Counted from the stretch's first letter, positions 8,634 through 18,100 are shown. The stretch is 64,000 nt of DNA from Candidatus Pullilachnospira intestinigallinarum (GCA_018711275.1 DVIN01000050.1:20604-84603), one strand, 5' to 3'. The notes: generated from the sequence alone by a model not told the origin. Made by a program: numbers and translations.

Positions 8634-9685
8634 TGAAAAAAGAGGAAATTCTTCGCCGGGTGGGAAGTATGCAGCAGCTGGCCTGTGTGCGCCCGGTGAC
8701 CTTCGGCGAAGGCCGTTCGGAAAATATGAAGGCCGTGGAGGTAAAGAACGGCCCGCTGCAGTTCCAGGTGCTGACGGATAAATGCCTGGATCTGGGAGAG
8801 GTTTCCTATCGGGGAATCAATGTGAACTTTTTATCCAAACCGGGGCTGATGGGACGGAACCATTTTGATACCAACGGCCAGGAGGCGCTGCGCAGCATTA
8901 TGGGCGGCATGATGTTCACCTCCGGTGTGGAGAATATCTGTCCTCCCTGCACCAGTGATGGGAAGGATTATCCCATGCACGGCAGAATGCGCACCACACC
9001 GGCGGAGCATGTGTGTTCCGACGCGTACTGGGGGGGAGATGCGTATGTGATGACCGTCTCCGGCGAGATGCGGGAAGCGGAGCTGTTCGGGGAAAATATG
9101 ATGCTGAGAAGAAAAATCACCACGGTTTTCCCGGGAAAGTCCATTATCCTGGAGGATACCATTGAAAATCAGTCCTTCCGGCGGGAGCCCATGATGCTTC
9201 TGTATCACTGCAATGTGGGCTGGCCGCTGCTGGGCGAGGATTGTGAGATTGTACTGCCCACCAGAAACGTGATTCCCAGAGACGCGGACGCCGCGCCCTA
9301 TACAGGTAATTACAGCCGCATGGAGGCTCCTCTGGACAATGAGCCGGAATATGTATTTCTCCATGAACTGGCGGCGGATGAAAACGGGGAGACCTTTGCG
9401 GCGGTGATCAATCCGGCGCAGAATCTGGGTATCCGGATTTCCTTCAATGTGAAAGAACTGCCCTATTTCATGCAGTGGAAATCCCGTGCTTCCGGGGATT
9501 ATGTCATTGGTCTGGAACCGGCCAACTCCAGCGTATACGGACGGCTGTACCACGAGGAACGGGGGGATCTTCATATGATGGAGCCCCAGAGTGTGGAGAC
9601 GAAAAAGCTGGTGTTTACCTTCCTGGAAGGGGAAGAACTGGCTGAGGTGAAGGAAGAGGCCCGCCGTCTTGTGGAAGGACGGTAG
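8633..9685 (+). CDS. DUF4432 / aldose 1-epimerase-like protein
   Basis: This 350-residue protein resembles the DUF4432 branch of the galactose-mutarotase-like fold, with VLTDKCLDLGEVSYRGIN, PPCTSDGKDYPMHGRM, LYHCNVGWPLL and LEPANSSVYGR. The histidines in the HGR and YHCN segments fit the sugar-binding cleft of that fold. Its substrate is unproven; a role in anomeric handling of mannose or mannosides released by GH125 follows from the one-base overlap with that gene. ATG 8633 lies at the TGATG junction. It is probably cytoplasmic. Confidence 0.82.
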   Translation: MKKEEILRRVGSMQQLACVRPVTFGEGRSENMKAVEVKNGPLQFQVLTDKCLDLGEVSYRGINVNFLSKPGLMGRNHFDTNGQEALRSIMGGMMFTSGVENICPPCTSDGKDYPMHGRMRTTPAEHVCSDAYWGGDAYVMTVSGEMREAELFGENMMLRRKITTVFPGKSIILEDTIENQSFRREPMMLLYHCNVGWPLLGEDCEIVLPTRNVIPRDADAAPYTGNYSRMEAPLDNEPEYVFLHELAADENGETFAAVINPAQNLGIRISFNVKELPYFMQWKSRASGDYVIGLEPANSSVYGRLYHEERGDLHMMEPQSVETKKLVFTFLEGEELAEVKEEARRLVEGR

Positions 9686-9734
9686 ACCAGACGGGCGCAG
9701 GGAGGTAGACAGGCAGAGAAAGGGCCGCAGATCC

Positions 9735-11585
9735 ATGAAAAAGAAACTTGGCAGCTTGCAGATTGTGAAAAAATACAGAAGTCTGGGACTGGCGCGCAGG
9801 ATGCTGGTGTGGATGCTGGCACTTTCTCTCCTGCCGATTCTGATCATCGTGATGATCTCCTACTCGCTGAATTCCAATGTCATGAATCAGCAGACCGGCC
9901 GGCTGGTCCAGGCAAACCTGGAGCAGTCGGCCAGCAGTGTGGAGAATTTCTGGAATACCTATGACCGGCTGATTCAGGGAATCTATACGGACACTACTTA
10001 TATGAACCTGCTGCAGCCCATCAACCGTTGGGACAGCAGCGAGTATCAGGAATCGGTACATCAGCTGGAGATTGAGCTGGAGCACCTGATCTATTCCAAC
10101 CCGGAGATTCTGGGTATCGCCATTCTGGGCTCCCACTATGACTGCTGCTTTTACGACAGCATCACCAAATCGGGACAGGAAAGCATCTGTTTTAATGAAA
10201 CGGAATTCCGCAGCAGCGGCCTGCTGGAGCTGGTGAGAGAAAAGCAGGAAACCATCTACAGCGGTACGATCCGCCGTTCGGCGCCGGGGTATGACAGTTA
10301 TGACTGTTTCTACATTCTTCATCAGCTGGTGGATTTTGATTCCTATCAGGATGGCCTGGCGGGCTGTATTATTCTGTGCGTGGATGAGGCGGCGCTGCGG
10401 CAGGTTTATCAGGATACGGTGACAGAGTCCAATCTTACCTTTGTGGTAAACCGGGCCGGAGAGGTGATTTCACATCCTCTGGAAAACAGGATCTATCCTT
10501 CTATTGTGGAAACGGACGGGGAGGAAAACCTGACGGAAGAACAGCTTTCCCGGGCTGCCCTGGAATTTGTGGATCAGGCGGGATATTTTCCCCGGGGAGA
10601 GCTGCAGGTTTCCAGCCGGCAGGTGATGGACGGTCAGTTCTATGTGGTGAATGTTTACGACAGAAATGACGGGCTTTCGGAATTCCGCCAGATTGCGGCA
10701 ATTATTTTCTGTATCGGCCTGATTGCGGCCCTTTCGTGCATATTTTTTGCCATCCAGTATTCTTCGGATGTGGACAAATCCGTACAGCCGATTCTGAAGG
10801 CCATGGACGAAGCGGACGCTGCGGAGGCATCCAGTATCCGGGAGGAAGGTGATGATGAATTTATCAGGATTTCCCGCCATTTCAACCGGATGATGCAAAG
10901 GCTGACCCATTCCAGACAACAGGAGAAAGAGGCCATGCTCCGGGAGAAGAACGCGGAGATCAAATCCCTGGAGGCACAGATCAATCCGCATTTCATTTAT
11001 AATACGCTGGATACCATTAACTGGATGGCTCTGAACCGGGAAGAGTATGCCATCAGCAAGATGCTGACCAGCCTGGCGTCGATCCTCCGCTACAGTATTC
11101 ACCGGAGCAACGCCATTGTGGAGATATCAGAGGAACTGGAGTATCTGAAAAAATACGTCTATCTGCAGCAGCAGCGGTTTGACTATTCCTTTCTCTGCAC
11201 GGTGGAAGCGGATGAAGAGGTGCGCGGCTTCCGGATTCATAAGATGCTGATTCAGCCGTTTCTGGAAAATACGCTGGTACACGGTTTTCCCGGAAACAGT
11301 GAGATGGATGAGGTGAATGTCCGCCTGCAGAAAGATCAGGGAGAGAGAATCCGGATTGAGATCCGGGATAACGGCAGGGGGATGCCACCGGAACAGGTGG
11401 AATACTTCAATCATTTTGATTACCGGAGATCCAGCGTGGAGGGAAGCATCGGCGTGCGGAATGTGATTACGCGTCTGAAGCTGTATTATGGAGAACAGGG
11501 AGAATTCCATATGGAGTCAGGGGAGCAGGGAACGACAGTGACCCTGTGGATTCCGTGCGGACAGGAGCAGGAGAGTGAAGAATGA
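9735..11585 (+). CDS. YesM-type sensor histidine kinase
   Basis: This 617-residue kinase has an N-terminal transmembrane segment (about 24-46), a Cache-type extracellular sensor (about 47-325), a second membrane segment (about 328-350), a HAMP linker, and a His_kinase domain with AQINPHFIYNTLDTINW, in which His419 is the expected phosphorylation site. A HATPase domain follows, with FLENTLVHG, IRDNGRGM and SIGVRNVITRL. ATG 9735 is chosen for the AGAAAGGG upstream and because upstream codons look non-conserved. It overlaps the response regulator by four bases (ATGA). It likely senses the presence of mannosides outside the cell, possibly through the tethered binding protein encoded after the regulator. 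Confidence 0.93.
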   Translation: MKKKLGSLQIVKKYRSLGLARRMLVWMLALSLLPILIIVMISYSLNSNVMNQQTGRLVQANLEQSASSVENFWNTYDRLIQGIYTDTTYMNLLQPINRWDSSEYQESVHQLEIELEHLIYSNPEILGIAILGSHYDCCFYDSITKSGQESICFNETEFRSSGLLELVREKQETIYSGTIRRSAPGYDSYDCFYILHQLVDFDSYQDGLAGCIILCVDEAALRQVYQDTVTESNLTFVVNRAGEVISHPLENRIYPSIVETDGEENLTEEQLSRAALEFVDQAGYFPRGELQVSSRQVMDGQFYVVNVYDRNDGLSEFRQIAAIIFCIGLIAALSCIFFAIQYSSDVDKSVQPILKAMDEADAAEASSIREEGDDEFIRISRHFNRMMQRLTHSRQQEKEAMLREKNAEIKSLEAQINPHFIYNTLDTINWMALNREEYAISKMLTSLASILRYSIHRSNAIVEISEELEYLKKYVYLQQQRFDYSFLCTVEADEEVRGFRIHKMLIQPFLENTLVHGFPGNSEMDEVNVRLQKDQGERIRIEIRDNGRGMPPEQVEYFNHFDYRRSSVEGSIGVRNVITRLKLYYGEQGEFHMESGEQGTTVTLWIPCGQEQESEE

Positions 11586-13111
11586 GAATAATTATCGTTG
11601 AAGATGAACCAAAGACCCGGGAAGGTATCCTGAATATGATCCGCCGCTATACCGACCATCAGGTGGTGGCTGTGGCGGAGAACGGCCTGGAGGGTTTGGA
11701 GATGATTGAAAAACATCGTCCGCATCTGGTGATCACCGATGTCCGTATGCCCAGGATGAACGGCTTGGATATGCTGGAAGAGGTGAAAAAACGTCACATT
11801 GATGTGCAGGCGGTGGTGCTTACCGGTTATTCGGAGTTTGAGTACGCCCGGCAGGCGCTGCGGCTGGGTGTGGCGGAGTATGTGATGAAACCCCTGTCTT
11901 TGGATGATTTTCTGGCGGCTCTGGAACAGGCGGAGGCCCGGCTGGAACAGAAAAAAGCGGAGCGGATGCTGCCGGAGCAGATGCTGTGGTCCTATATCTG
12001 CGGGGATCAGGAAAAACGAACCAGTCTGTACCCCATACTTTCCGAAGAGCTTCAGATCAATGGGCGGGTGAAATCCACCATGTTTTATATCCATCCCGGC
12101 AGCGATCTGGCGGGAGTGGCCAATGAGATGGCGGAAAAGACCCGGGAGCTTCTGGAAACCATGTGTATGGAGGGCTACTATATTCTGGTCCTGGGACGGG
12201 GAAGCGATTATCTGGTACTGCTGACGGACACCGGGCGTAACAGCCATCTGTACACCGTATTTGAAACCAGGATTCTGAAAAAACTCCAGGAGGAATGGCG
12301 CTGTCGCTGCAGCTGTGTGGAAATCTGGGGCCTGAAGGATATTGATGAGAAACTGGCAGAACTGAGACAGCTGTTTGACAGGGGATTTTCCTGTCCGGAT
12401 GAAATGCTGCTGGACGAGGAGCAGGTGGAAAAACTGACCTATGAGAAGCTGGAGTATCCGGAACGGCTGGAAAACCGGATGATCCGGTTCCTCCGGGAAG
12501 GAAACGGGGAGAAGGTGAAGGAGACCGGGCAGGAATTCATCCATACCGTAATCCTTGGAAATGCCACGGAGGCCTGCATCAAAGAATATACCCTTCGTTT
12601 TGCGGCGGGAATTTTAAAACTGATATCCGAATTTCATGAAAACGCAGAGCGGGAATGGGGACTTCTCAGCATTATCACCCAGATCACCAATGCCATGTCC
12701 AGTCAGGAAGCAGCGGATCAATTTGAGAAGATTCTGGACATCATCAGCGACCAGGCGCTGGAAGGGGAAGAGGCCGGAAAAGTCACGGAGAACAGTCTTG
12801 TGCTGACGGCGCTGGCTTATATCAGGGAGAATTACGCGGGCGATATCGGATTGGCGGACACGGCTTCGGTATGTGGAATTTCCCAGGAGCATTTGAGCAA
12901 GCTGTTTTACCGGGAAATGGGAATCAATTTTTCGCATTTTCTTCAGAATTTCCGGGTCAGCGCGGCCAAACGGCTGCTGGATACGGGAAAATACAAAGTA
13001 TATGAGGTGGCGGAGATGGTGGGATTCCATGACCAGAAATACTTCGTTACCGTATTCAAAAAGCTCTGCGGCGTGACGCCCTCCGTTTATAAAAAGGAGC
13101 ATGAGAGATGA
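11582..13111 (+). CDS. YesN/AraC-type response regulator
   Basis: This 509-residue regulator has an N-terminal receiver domain with the phosphoacceptor Asp53 in LVITDVRMPRMNG and the conserved lysine in VMKPLS. A long central linker follows, and a C-terminal AraC-type double helix-turn-helix runs from about 405 to 505 (LADTASVCGISQEHLSKLF and VYEVAEMVGFHDQKYF). It pairs with the overlapping kinase and would activate the glycan genes. Direct GTTCA repeats at 14467-14505, upstream of the transporter, are its best candidate site. It overlaps the next gene by four bases. Confidence 0.94.
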   Translation: MRIIIVEDEPKTREGILNMIRRYTDHQVVAVAENGLEGLEMIEKHRPHLVITDVRMPRMNGLDMLEEVKKRHIDVQAVVLTGYSEFEYARQALRLGVAEYVMKPLSLDDFLAALEQAEARLEQKKAERMLPEQMLWSYICGDQEKRTSLYPILSEELQINGRVKSTMFYIHPGSDLAGVANEMAEKTRELLETMCMEGYYILVLGRGSDYLVLLTDTGRNSHLYTVFETRILKKLQEEWRCRCSCVEIWGLKDIDEKLAELRQLFDRGFSCPDEMLLDEEQVEKLTYEKLEYPERLENRMIRFLREGNGEKVKETGQEFIHTVILGNATEACIKEYTLRFAAGILKLISEFHENAEREWGLLSIITQITNAMSSQEAADQFEKILDIISDQALEGEEAGKVTENSLVLTALAYIRENYAGDIGLADTASVCGISQEHLSKLFYREMGINFSHFLQNFRVSAAKRLLDTGKYKVYEVAEMVGFHDQKYFVTVFKKLCGVTPSVYKKEHER

Positions 13112-14361
13112 AGGTCCGGACAGCCCTGGCAGGAGCCATAGGCGTGGTGCTGCTGGTGATCGCGGCGCTTCTGGCGAATTTGTGGACAGAGAGAAGCAGC
13201 GTAGACAATGGCGGCCAGGAAGAGGAAGAACCCAGGGAGATCACCGTCATTTCCTCCAGCGAGGTGCCTGCGCATCAGGAGGCATTGGTCCGGATAGCCG
13301 GGGAATATGAGGAAAGTCATGAGAATGTTTCGGTGGTATTTGATTTCGTTTCCAGGGAGAGCTTCCGGGAGGAAGTCTGCCTTCGGGTGGAGCGGGAAGA
13401 GGACGTGGACCTGGTGATCTGTGACCAGATGATGATGCCTGCGCTGATTGATATGGGGCTTCTGCAGGAGATCCATGTGACGGAGGAATGGAGGAACCAT
13501 CTGGCCTATCAGAAGATGTGGGCCAGCACCCTCAGTAACGGAAGATATTATGGCGTTCCCCTTACCTGCGATCCGTATGTGCTGTTTTACCGGAAGGATC
13601 TTCTGGAGGAAGCAGGCGTTCAGGTGCCGCGGACCTGGGAAGAACTGCTGGATACGGGAACCGGCATGCGGCAGATGGGACGTTACAGTATGGCGTTTCC
13701 GGCCAAGAGAACGGAGGAAATGGCGGAATTTTTTCTGCTGATGCTGTATTCCTCGGGAGGAAATGTATACAGTATCAATGGAGAGGCGGGACTGAATGTC
13801 ATGGAGATCCTTTCGGAGATGTGGAACCGGGGGCTTCTGCCGGACAATACCATCAATCTGTCGGATAAGGATCTGGCCGGCATGTTTTCTGACGGAAATC
13901 TGATTATGATGGCCAACCGGCTCAGCATGGGGACGGTGATCCGGGATGCGGATGTCAGCTTTGATGTGGGAATTGCCGCGCTGCCTTCGGATACGGCAGG
14001 GAGCCTTTTCCTGATGGGGGAAAATATAGGAATGGCAAGAAATGCCGATCCGGACGCTCTGGGTTTCCTTAATTATCTGTGTACTCCGGAAGTATCCCGG
14101 CAGCTGGCGGATGCGCTGGAAACCTATCCGGTTTATACGGAGTATGATTATGAACCGGAGGAGACCAGCTGGTGCGGTACGGAAAGTCTGGAGCCCCGGT
14201 TCCAGATGGATAACAGAGCCATGGAACCTTACAGTACCTGGTATCAGATATCCGGCAGCATCAGCGATGGCATGATAGATCTTCTGCGGACAAACGTGGA
14301 TGTGGAAGATGTGGCTGTCCGGATGCAGGATCAGGTTCGGGTGGCGATTCTGGAAGAATAG
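13108..14361 (+). CDS. Membrane-anchored solute-binding-like protein beside the two-component system
   Basis: This 417-residue protein has one N-terminal hydrophobic segment (about 7-25) without a lipobox cysteine, then a type-1 sugar-binding-protein domain (PREITVISSSEVPAHQE, GRYYGVPLTCDPYVLFYRKD, VPRTWEELLDTG). It therefore looks tethered by a transmembrane helix rather than lipidated. Its ATG overlaps the regulator stop by four bases (ATGA), so it is co-translated with the sensor genes rather than with the transporter, and a terminator separates it from the importer. I infer an accessory ligand sensor for the kinase; an additional transport-binding protein is the alternative. Confidence 0.85.
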   Translation: MKVRTALAGAIGVVLLVIAALLANLWTERSSVDNGGQEEEEPREITVISSSEVPAHQEALVRIAGEYEESHENVSVVFDFVSRESFREEVCLRVEREEDVDLVICDQMMMPALIDMGLLQEIHVTEEWRNHLAYQKMWASTLSNGRYYGVPLTCDPYVLFYRKDLLEEAGVQVPRTWEELLDTGTGMRQMGRYSMAFPAKRTEEMAEFFLLMLYSSGGNVYSINGEAGLNVMEILSEMWNRGLLPDNTINLSDKDLAGMFSDGNLIMMANRLSMGTVIRDADVSFDVGIAALPSDTAGSLFLMGENIGMARNADPDALGFLNYLCTPEVSRQLADALETYPVYTEYDYEPEETSWCGTESLEPRFQMDNRAMEPYSTWYQISGSISDGMIDLLRTNVDVEDVAVRMQDQVRVAILEE

Positions 14362-14420
14362 ACGTTAAAACAGTTCAGGCTTTCGCTTTTTTGCCACAAT
14401 AAATCGAGCAATATCACGAA

Positions 14421-14457
14421 GTTTCCGGAACAGAAATAATGTCCGGAAACTTTTTTT
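14421..14457 (+). terminator. Intrinsic terminator after the sensor operon
   Basis: A nine-base stem GTTTCCGGA / TCCGGAAAC (14421-14429 and 14442-14450) with a 12-base loop is followed by seven T residues. It closes the GH125-to-tethered-protein operon and isolates the importer genes. Confidence 0.9.
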
Positions 14458-14466
14458 GGGTAATTT

Positions 14467-14505
14467 GTTCAATCTGTGTTAGAAAATCGTTCATAAAATG
14501 TTCAA
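14467..14505 (+). promoter_or_regulatory. Phased GTTCA direct repeats, candidate AraC-type operator
   Basis: GTTCAA (14467), GTTCAT (14489) and GTTCAA (14500) start 22 and 11 bases apart, that is two and one helical turns. They lie between the terminator and the importer binding-protein gene, 96-134 bases before its ATG, a usual place for AraC-family activator sites. No convincing -35/-10 pair was found downstream, consistent with an activator-dependent promoter. Confidence 0.5.
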
Positions 14506-14600
14506 AAATTTCACCCTATCTTAAAAATTTGGAATATTTCTCCGGCAGAAAATCTGATATCCTATGTATATCTTAAGCGGAAAGAAAAGGAGAGATGAAC

Positions 14601-16055
14601 ATGAAAAGAAAACAGATTCTGAGTATCCTGATGGCATCCGCCATGCTGGTTGGTATGACAGCCTGCGGCGGCGGATCCTCAGACGGCGGTTCTTCCGAAG
14701 GCGGAGATGCTTCTGCTGAGAGCGGCGAGGCTTCCACGGAAGAAAGCGGCGGAGAGGACGCGGATGCTTCTTCGGGAGAAAAATCGAAAATCACCATTTG
14801 CTGGCGTGATGACGGAACCGATATTGAATTGAACGCCAACTATCAGCAGATGCAGGCGGCATATGAAACCTGGGACAAAAAGGATCAGGTGGAACTGGAG
14901 TTCGCTCCAATTACCGCTCAGGAAGGTGATTACTTCACAAAGGTTGCTCTGCAGCTGGCTGACCCGGGAACCTGCCCGGATCTAGTTTGCGAGGATACCT
15001 TCCAGATGCCCAACGATATCGCAGCCGGTTATCTGACCAACCTTGACGATTATGTGGCAGATTATGAAGACTGGAACAATGGAATGTATTATGATTCCAT
15101 GGTAACCATGGTTACCGGACCGGATGGATCCGTATATGGTATTCCGTACTGTACAGATACCCGTGGACTGTTTTATAACAGGGATATCCTGGCACAGGCC
15201 GGAGTCATCGCCGAGGGCGAGGATTGGCAGCCCACCAGCTGGCAGGATATTCTGGATGCCTGCGCTGCAGTGAAAGAGAATTGCCCGGATGTGGTTCCCT
15301 TCTGGTGCAACTCCGGTGTGGCTACCGGTGAGGCAACCTCCATGCAGACTTATGAGATGCTGCTGTACGGAACCGGCGAGAGACTGATCACCGATGATGG
15401 AAAATGGATCGTAAAGAGCCAGGGCATTCAGGATTCTCTGCAGTTCCTGTCTGATATTTATACCAACGGATATGGCCCGTCTCTGTCTCTGGTACTGAAC
15501 GGACAGGCAGGCAACACCTCTGCGAGAGAGTATCTGCCGGAAGGTAAACTGGCAATCTCTCTGGATGGAAGCTGGATTCTTGGTAACTATAGTGAAACAG
15601 GAGCCGCTCCGTGGGATGGATACGAAGACGTTCTTGGACTGGCGGCTATGCCCACCAGCGAGGGACAGGATCCCGGAACCATCACTCTTGCAGGTGGTTG
15701 GGCTTACTCCATTCCGGAAAATTCAGACAATAAAGATCTGACCTATGATTTCATCCAGCATATGATGCAGCCTGAATATTATAAGACATACATCATGCAG
15801 GCCGGAAATATCGCAGTTAGAACGGATACCGCTGAGGATGAGGATTATGCTTCCCGTCCGCTGATGGATGTGGCAACACAGTTCCTGGAGACCGCTGAGT
15901 TCAGACCACAGAATGATCAGTACTCTACCGTATCTACTTCTATCCAGCAGATGGTTGAGTCTGTAGTATCTGGAGCCAGTCCGGAAGATGCAATGAATCA
16001 GTATGCTACCAGCGTGGCCCGTTCCGTAGGCGAGGATAACGTGGTAGAACAGTAA
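14601..16055 (+). CDS. ABC sugar transporter substrate-binding lipoprotein
   Basis: This 484-residue protein has a lipoprotein signal peptide with lipobox MTAC (Cys22), a Gly/Ser/Glu-rich linker (23-55) and a family-1 extracellular solute-binding domain (KITICWRDDG, GSVYGIPYCTDTRGLFYNRDIL, LAISLDGSWILGNY, ITLAGGWAYSIPENS). It would capture mannose-containing oligosaccharides for the two permeases downstream. ATG 14601 is used because AAGGAGA (14587-14593) then sits 7 bases away; ATG 14595 in frame is too close. It is preceded by its own regulatory region. Confidence 0.93.
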   Translation: MKRKQILSILMASAMLVGMTACGGGSSDGGSSEGGDASAESGEASTEESGGEDADASSGEKSKITICWRDDGTDIELNANYQQMQAAYETWDKKDQVELEFAPITAQEGDYFTKVALQLADPGTCPDLVCEDTFQMPNDIAAGYLTNLDDYVADYEDWNNGMYYDSMVTMVTGPDGSVYGIPYCTDTRGLFYNRDILAQAGVIAEGEDWQPTSWQDILDACAAVKENCPDVVPFWCNSGVATGEATSMQTYEMLLYGTGERLITDDGKWIVKSQGIQDSLQFLSDIYTNGYGPSLSLVLNGQAGNTSAREYLPEGKLAISLDGSWILGNYSETGAAPWDGYEDVLGLAAMPTSEGQDPGTITLAGGWAYSIPENSDNKDLTYDFIQHMMQPEYYKTYIMQAGNIAVRTDTAEDEDYASRPLMDVATQFLETAEFRPQNDQYSTVSTSIQQMVESVVSGASPEDAMNQYATSVARSVGEDNVVEQ

Positions 16056-16095
16056 ATTATAAAATGCTAATTATGTAAGGCATCAGTTACTAAGA

Positions 16096-16127
16096 GGCGG
16101 CGGTGCGGACTTGAAGAAAGCGCCGCC
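16096..16127 (+). other. GC-rich stem-loop between binding protein and permeases
   Basis: GGCGGCG (16096-16102) pairs with CGCCGCC (16121-16127), followed by GTCGTTTCTTG. It has no clean T tract, so it is more likely a leaky terminator or an RNA-processing/stability element that keeps binding protein in excess of permease, as in many sugar ABC operons. Confidence 0.6.
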
Positions 16128-16169
16128 GTCGTTTCTTGTTGAAGTATTTTATCCAAAGGAGGGAAAGAC

Positions 16170-17072
16170 ATGGCGAAACCTGCATCGAAAAAAGTTGGTA
16201 AGATGGCGGTTTTCCGTGAGGATATGAAAAAATCGGTTCTGCTTCTTCCTGCCGTGATTTTGCTTTTCGGCTTTTTTCTGGTTCCGATTTTCTTAACAGT
16301 GTATTTTTCTTTTACCAACATGGCACTGACCGGATCTGCAGCACAGAATTTTCAGTTTGTGGGACTTGATAATTACATCAGTATGTTTACAGACCCCACA
16401 ACATTGACAGCCATCAAGAATACGGTTGTTTTCCTGATTGGAAGCCTTCTGGGCCAGAGTGTGCTTGGTTTCCTGCTGGCCTATCTGATGAGAGGAAAGG
16501 CGAAAGCATTCCGCAGTGTCCTGGGTCCCTGTATTTTGGCCGGATGGGTTATGCCTGAGATCGTGGTTTCCATGTGCTGTATGGCATTCTTTGATGTTTC
16601 CGGTACTGTGAATATGATTCTTGAAGCCATTCATCTGCCGGGGATTGACTTTATCTACGGTCATCCCATGCTGACAGTTATTATTGCCAACGTATGGCAT
16701 GGAACTGCTTTTTCCATGATGAACTTCCAGTCCGCGCTGGATAATGTATCTGCTGATATTGAGGAAGCAGCCCGGGTGGACGGCGCCAACAGAATTCAGA
16801 CGCTGATCCGCATTGTGGTTCCCTGTATCAAAGATACTATTGCAACCAATACCATGCTGAATACTCTGTCTACATTGGGTGTATTTGGTCTGATCTGGGC
16901 TCTGACAGGCGGCGGCCCCGGAACGGCAACCACCACACTGCCCATCTACATGTACAATCAGGGTATGAAAAACTTCCAGTTGGGTCAGGGAACTGCCATC
17001 GGTATGCTGATCCTTGTTATCGGGGCAATCTGTAGCGTAATCTACACGAGAGTTATGAAACCGGAAAATTAG
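16170..17072 (+). CDS. ABC sugar transporter permease, MalF/UgpA type
   Basis: This 300-residue inner-membrane permease has about six transmembrane segments and the cytoplasmic EAA loop (EEAARVDGANRIQTLIRIVVP) that contacts the ATPase. The short cytoplasmic N-terminus KPASKKVGK precedes the first helix. AAAGGAGGG lies just upstream of ATG 16170. Together with the next gene it forms the translocation pore for the substrate delivered by the lipoprotein. Confidence 0.93.
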   Translation: MAKPASKKVGKMAVFREDMKKSVLLLPAVILLFGFFLVPIFLTVYFSFTNMALTGSAAQNFQFVGLDNYISMFTDPTTLTAIKNTVVFLIGSLLGQSVLGFLLAYLMRGKAKAFRSVLGPCILAGWVMPEIVVSMCCMAFFDVSGTVNMILEAIHLPGIDFIYGHPMLTVIIANVWHGTAFSMMNFQSALDNVSADIEEAARVDGANRIQTLIRIVVPCIKDTIATNTMLNTLSTLGVFGLIWALTGGGPGTATTTLPIYMYNQGMKNFQLGQGTAIGMLILVIGAICSVIYTRVMKPEN

Positions 17073-17088
17073 GAAGGAGGAAAAGAAT

Positions 17089-17910
17089 ATGGGTGAAAAA
17101 ACAGTTAATGCAATTCATTATATCATTCTGGCCATTATCGGCATCGTGTTCATCCTTCCGCTGATCTGGCTGGTGGTGGCGTCTTTTGACTTGAACGCTA
17201 ACCAGGCATTGAAATGGCCGGAGACATGGACACTCAGCAACTACATCGGTGTGCTGACCAGTTCCGATGACCTGAGAGGATTTGGTATCGGTCTTGTGAT
17301 CTCTCTGGTACAGTCTCTGATCGTGGTGCTGGTATCCGGACTGGCGGCTTATCCGCTGTCAAGATACAATCTGAGCTATAAAAAAGGATTTATGTATGTA
17401 ATTCTGTTCATGACATCTCTGCCGATGATCGCCGTGATCGTGCCGGTTTATAAGATGTTCCTGAACATCGGGCTGCTGGACAGTATCCCCGGTGTTATCC
17501 TTTACCTGTCCGCTTCTTCTCTGCCTTATGGAATCTGGCTGATGAAGAACTTTATGGATGGTGTGCCGGTGGAACTGGAAGAGGCTGCCTGGGTGGACGG
17601 AGCAACCACTATGCAGTCCATCATGAAGATTGTAGCTCCCCTGATGTTCCCGGGAATCTGTGTGGTATTCATTTACACCTTCTCCGGAAGCTGGGGTAAC
17701 TTCTTCGTTCCCTATATCCTGATCAGTACACCGGAGAAGATGCCGGCGGCTGTTATGCTGTATCAGTTCTTCGGAATGCACGGTTCCATTGCCTATGGAC
17801 CGCTGGCGGCTTTCTCCGTGATTTACGCGCTGCCATCCATCCTGCTGTACATACTGTCTCAGAACTATATGTCCAAAGGATTTACCATGGCAGGTGCCGC
17901 AAAGGGCTGA
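17089..17910 (+). CDS. ABC sugar transporter permease, MalG/UgpE type
   Basis: This 273-residue permease has six predicted membrane segments and the EAA motif LEEAAWVDGATTMQSIMKIV. It follows the first permease by 16 bases, with AAGGAGG in between. No ATP-binding subunit gene is found in the window, so an MsmX/MsiK-type shared ATPase encoded elsewhere is expected. A strong terminator follows at 17932. Confidence 0.93.
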   Translation: MGEKTVNAIHYIILAIIGIVFILPLIWLVVASFDLNANQALKWPETWTLSNYIGVLTSSDDLRGFGIGLVISLVQSLIVVLVSGLAAYPLSRYNLSYKKGFMYVILFMTSLPMIAVIVPVYKMFLNIGLLDSIPGVILYLSASSLPYGIWLMKNFMDGVPVELEEAAWVDGATTMQSIMKIVAPLMFPGICVVFIYTFSGSWGNFFVPYILISTPEKMPAAVMLYQFFGMHGSIAYGPLAAFSVIYALPSILLYILSQNYMSKGFTMAGAAKG

Positions 17911-17931
17911 TTTCAGTCGGAATGTATTTAC

Positions 17932-17979
17932 GAGGAGTCTTTCAACGTGCAGCGCACGGGAGGGAGACTCCTCTTTTTT
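17932..17979 (+). terminator. Intrinsic terminator after the importer
   Basis: GAGGAGTCT (17932-17940) pairs with AGACTCCTC (17965-17973), followed by six T residues. It ends the binding protein-permease transcript before the GH38 gene. Confidence 0.92.
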
Positions 17980-18100
17980 CCGCAGAGGCGGAGAACGGGC
18001 GGCCTGCCATACGGCGGGCGGAGTATATCATTTTACCGTACTTTTGAATTCATGCCGGAAAGGCTGAAGAAATATTTACTGAAAAAGGAGGAATCCGAGT

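Noticed and set aside
13108..14361. Tethered binding protein as the importer's binding subunit
   Set aside because: It overlaps the regulator gene, lacks a lipobox and is separated from the permeases by a terminator; the lipoprotein at 14601 fills that role.
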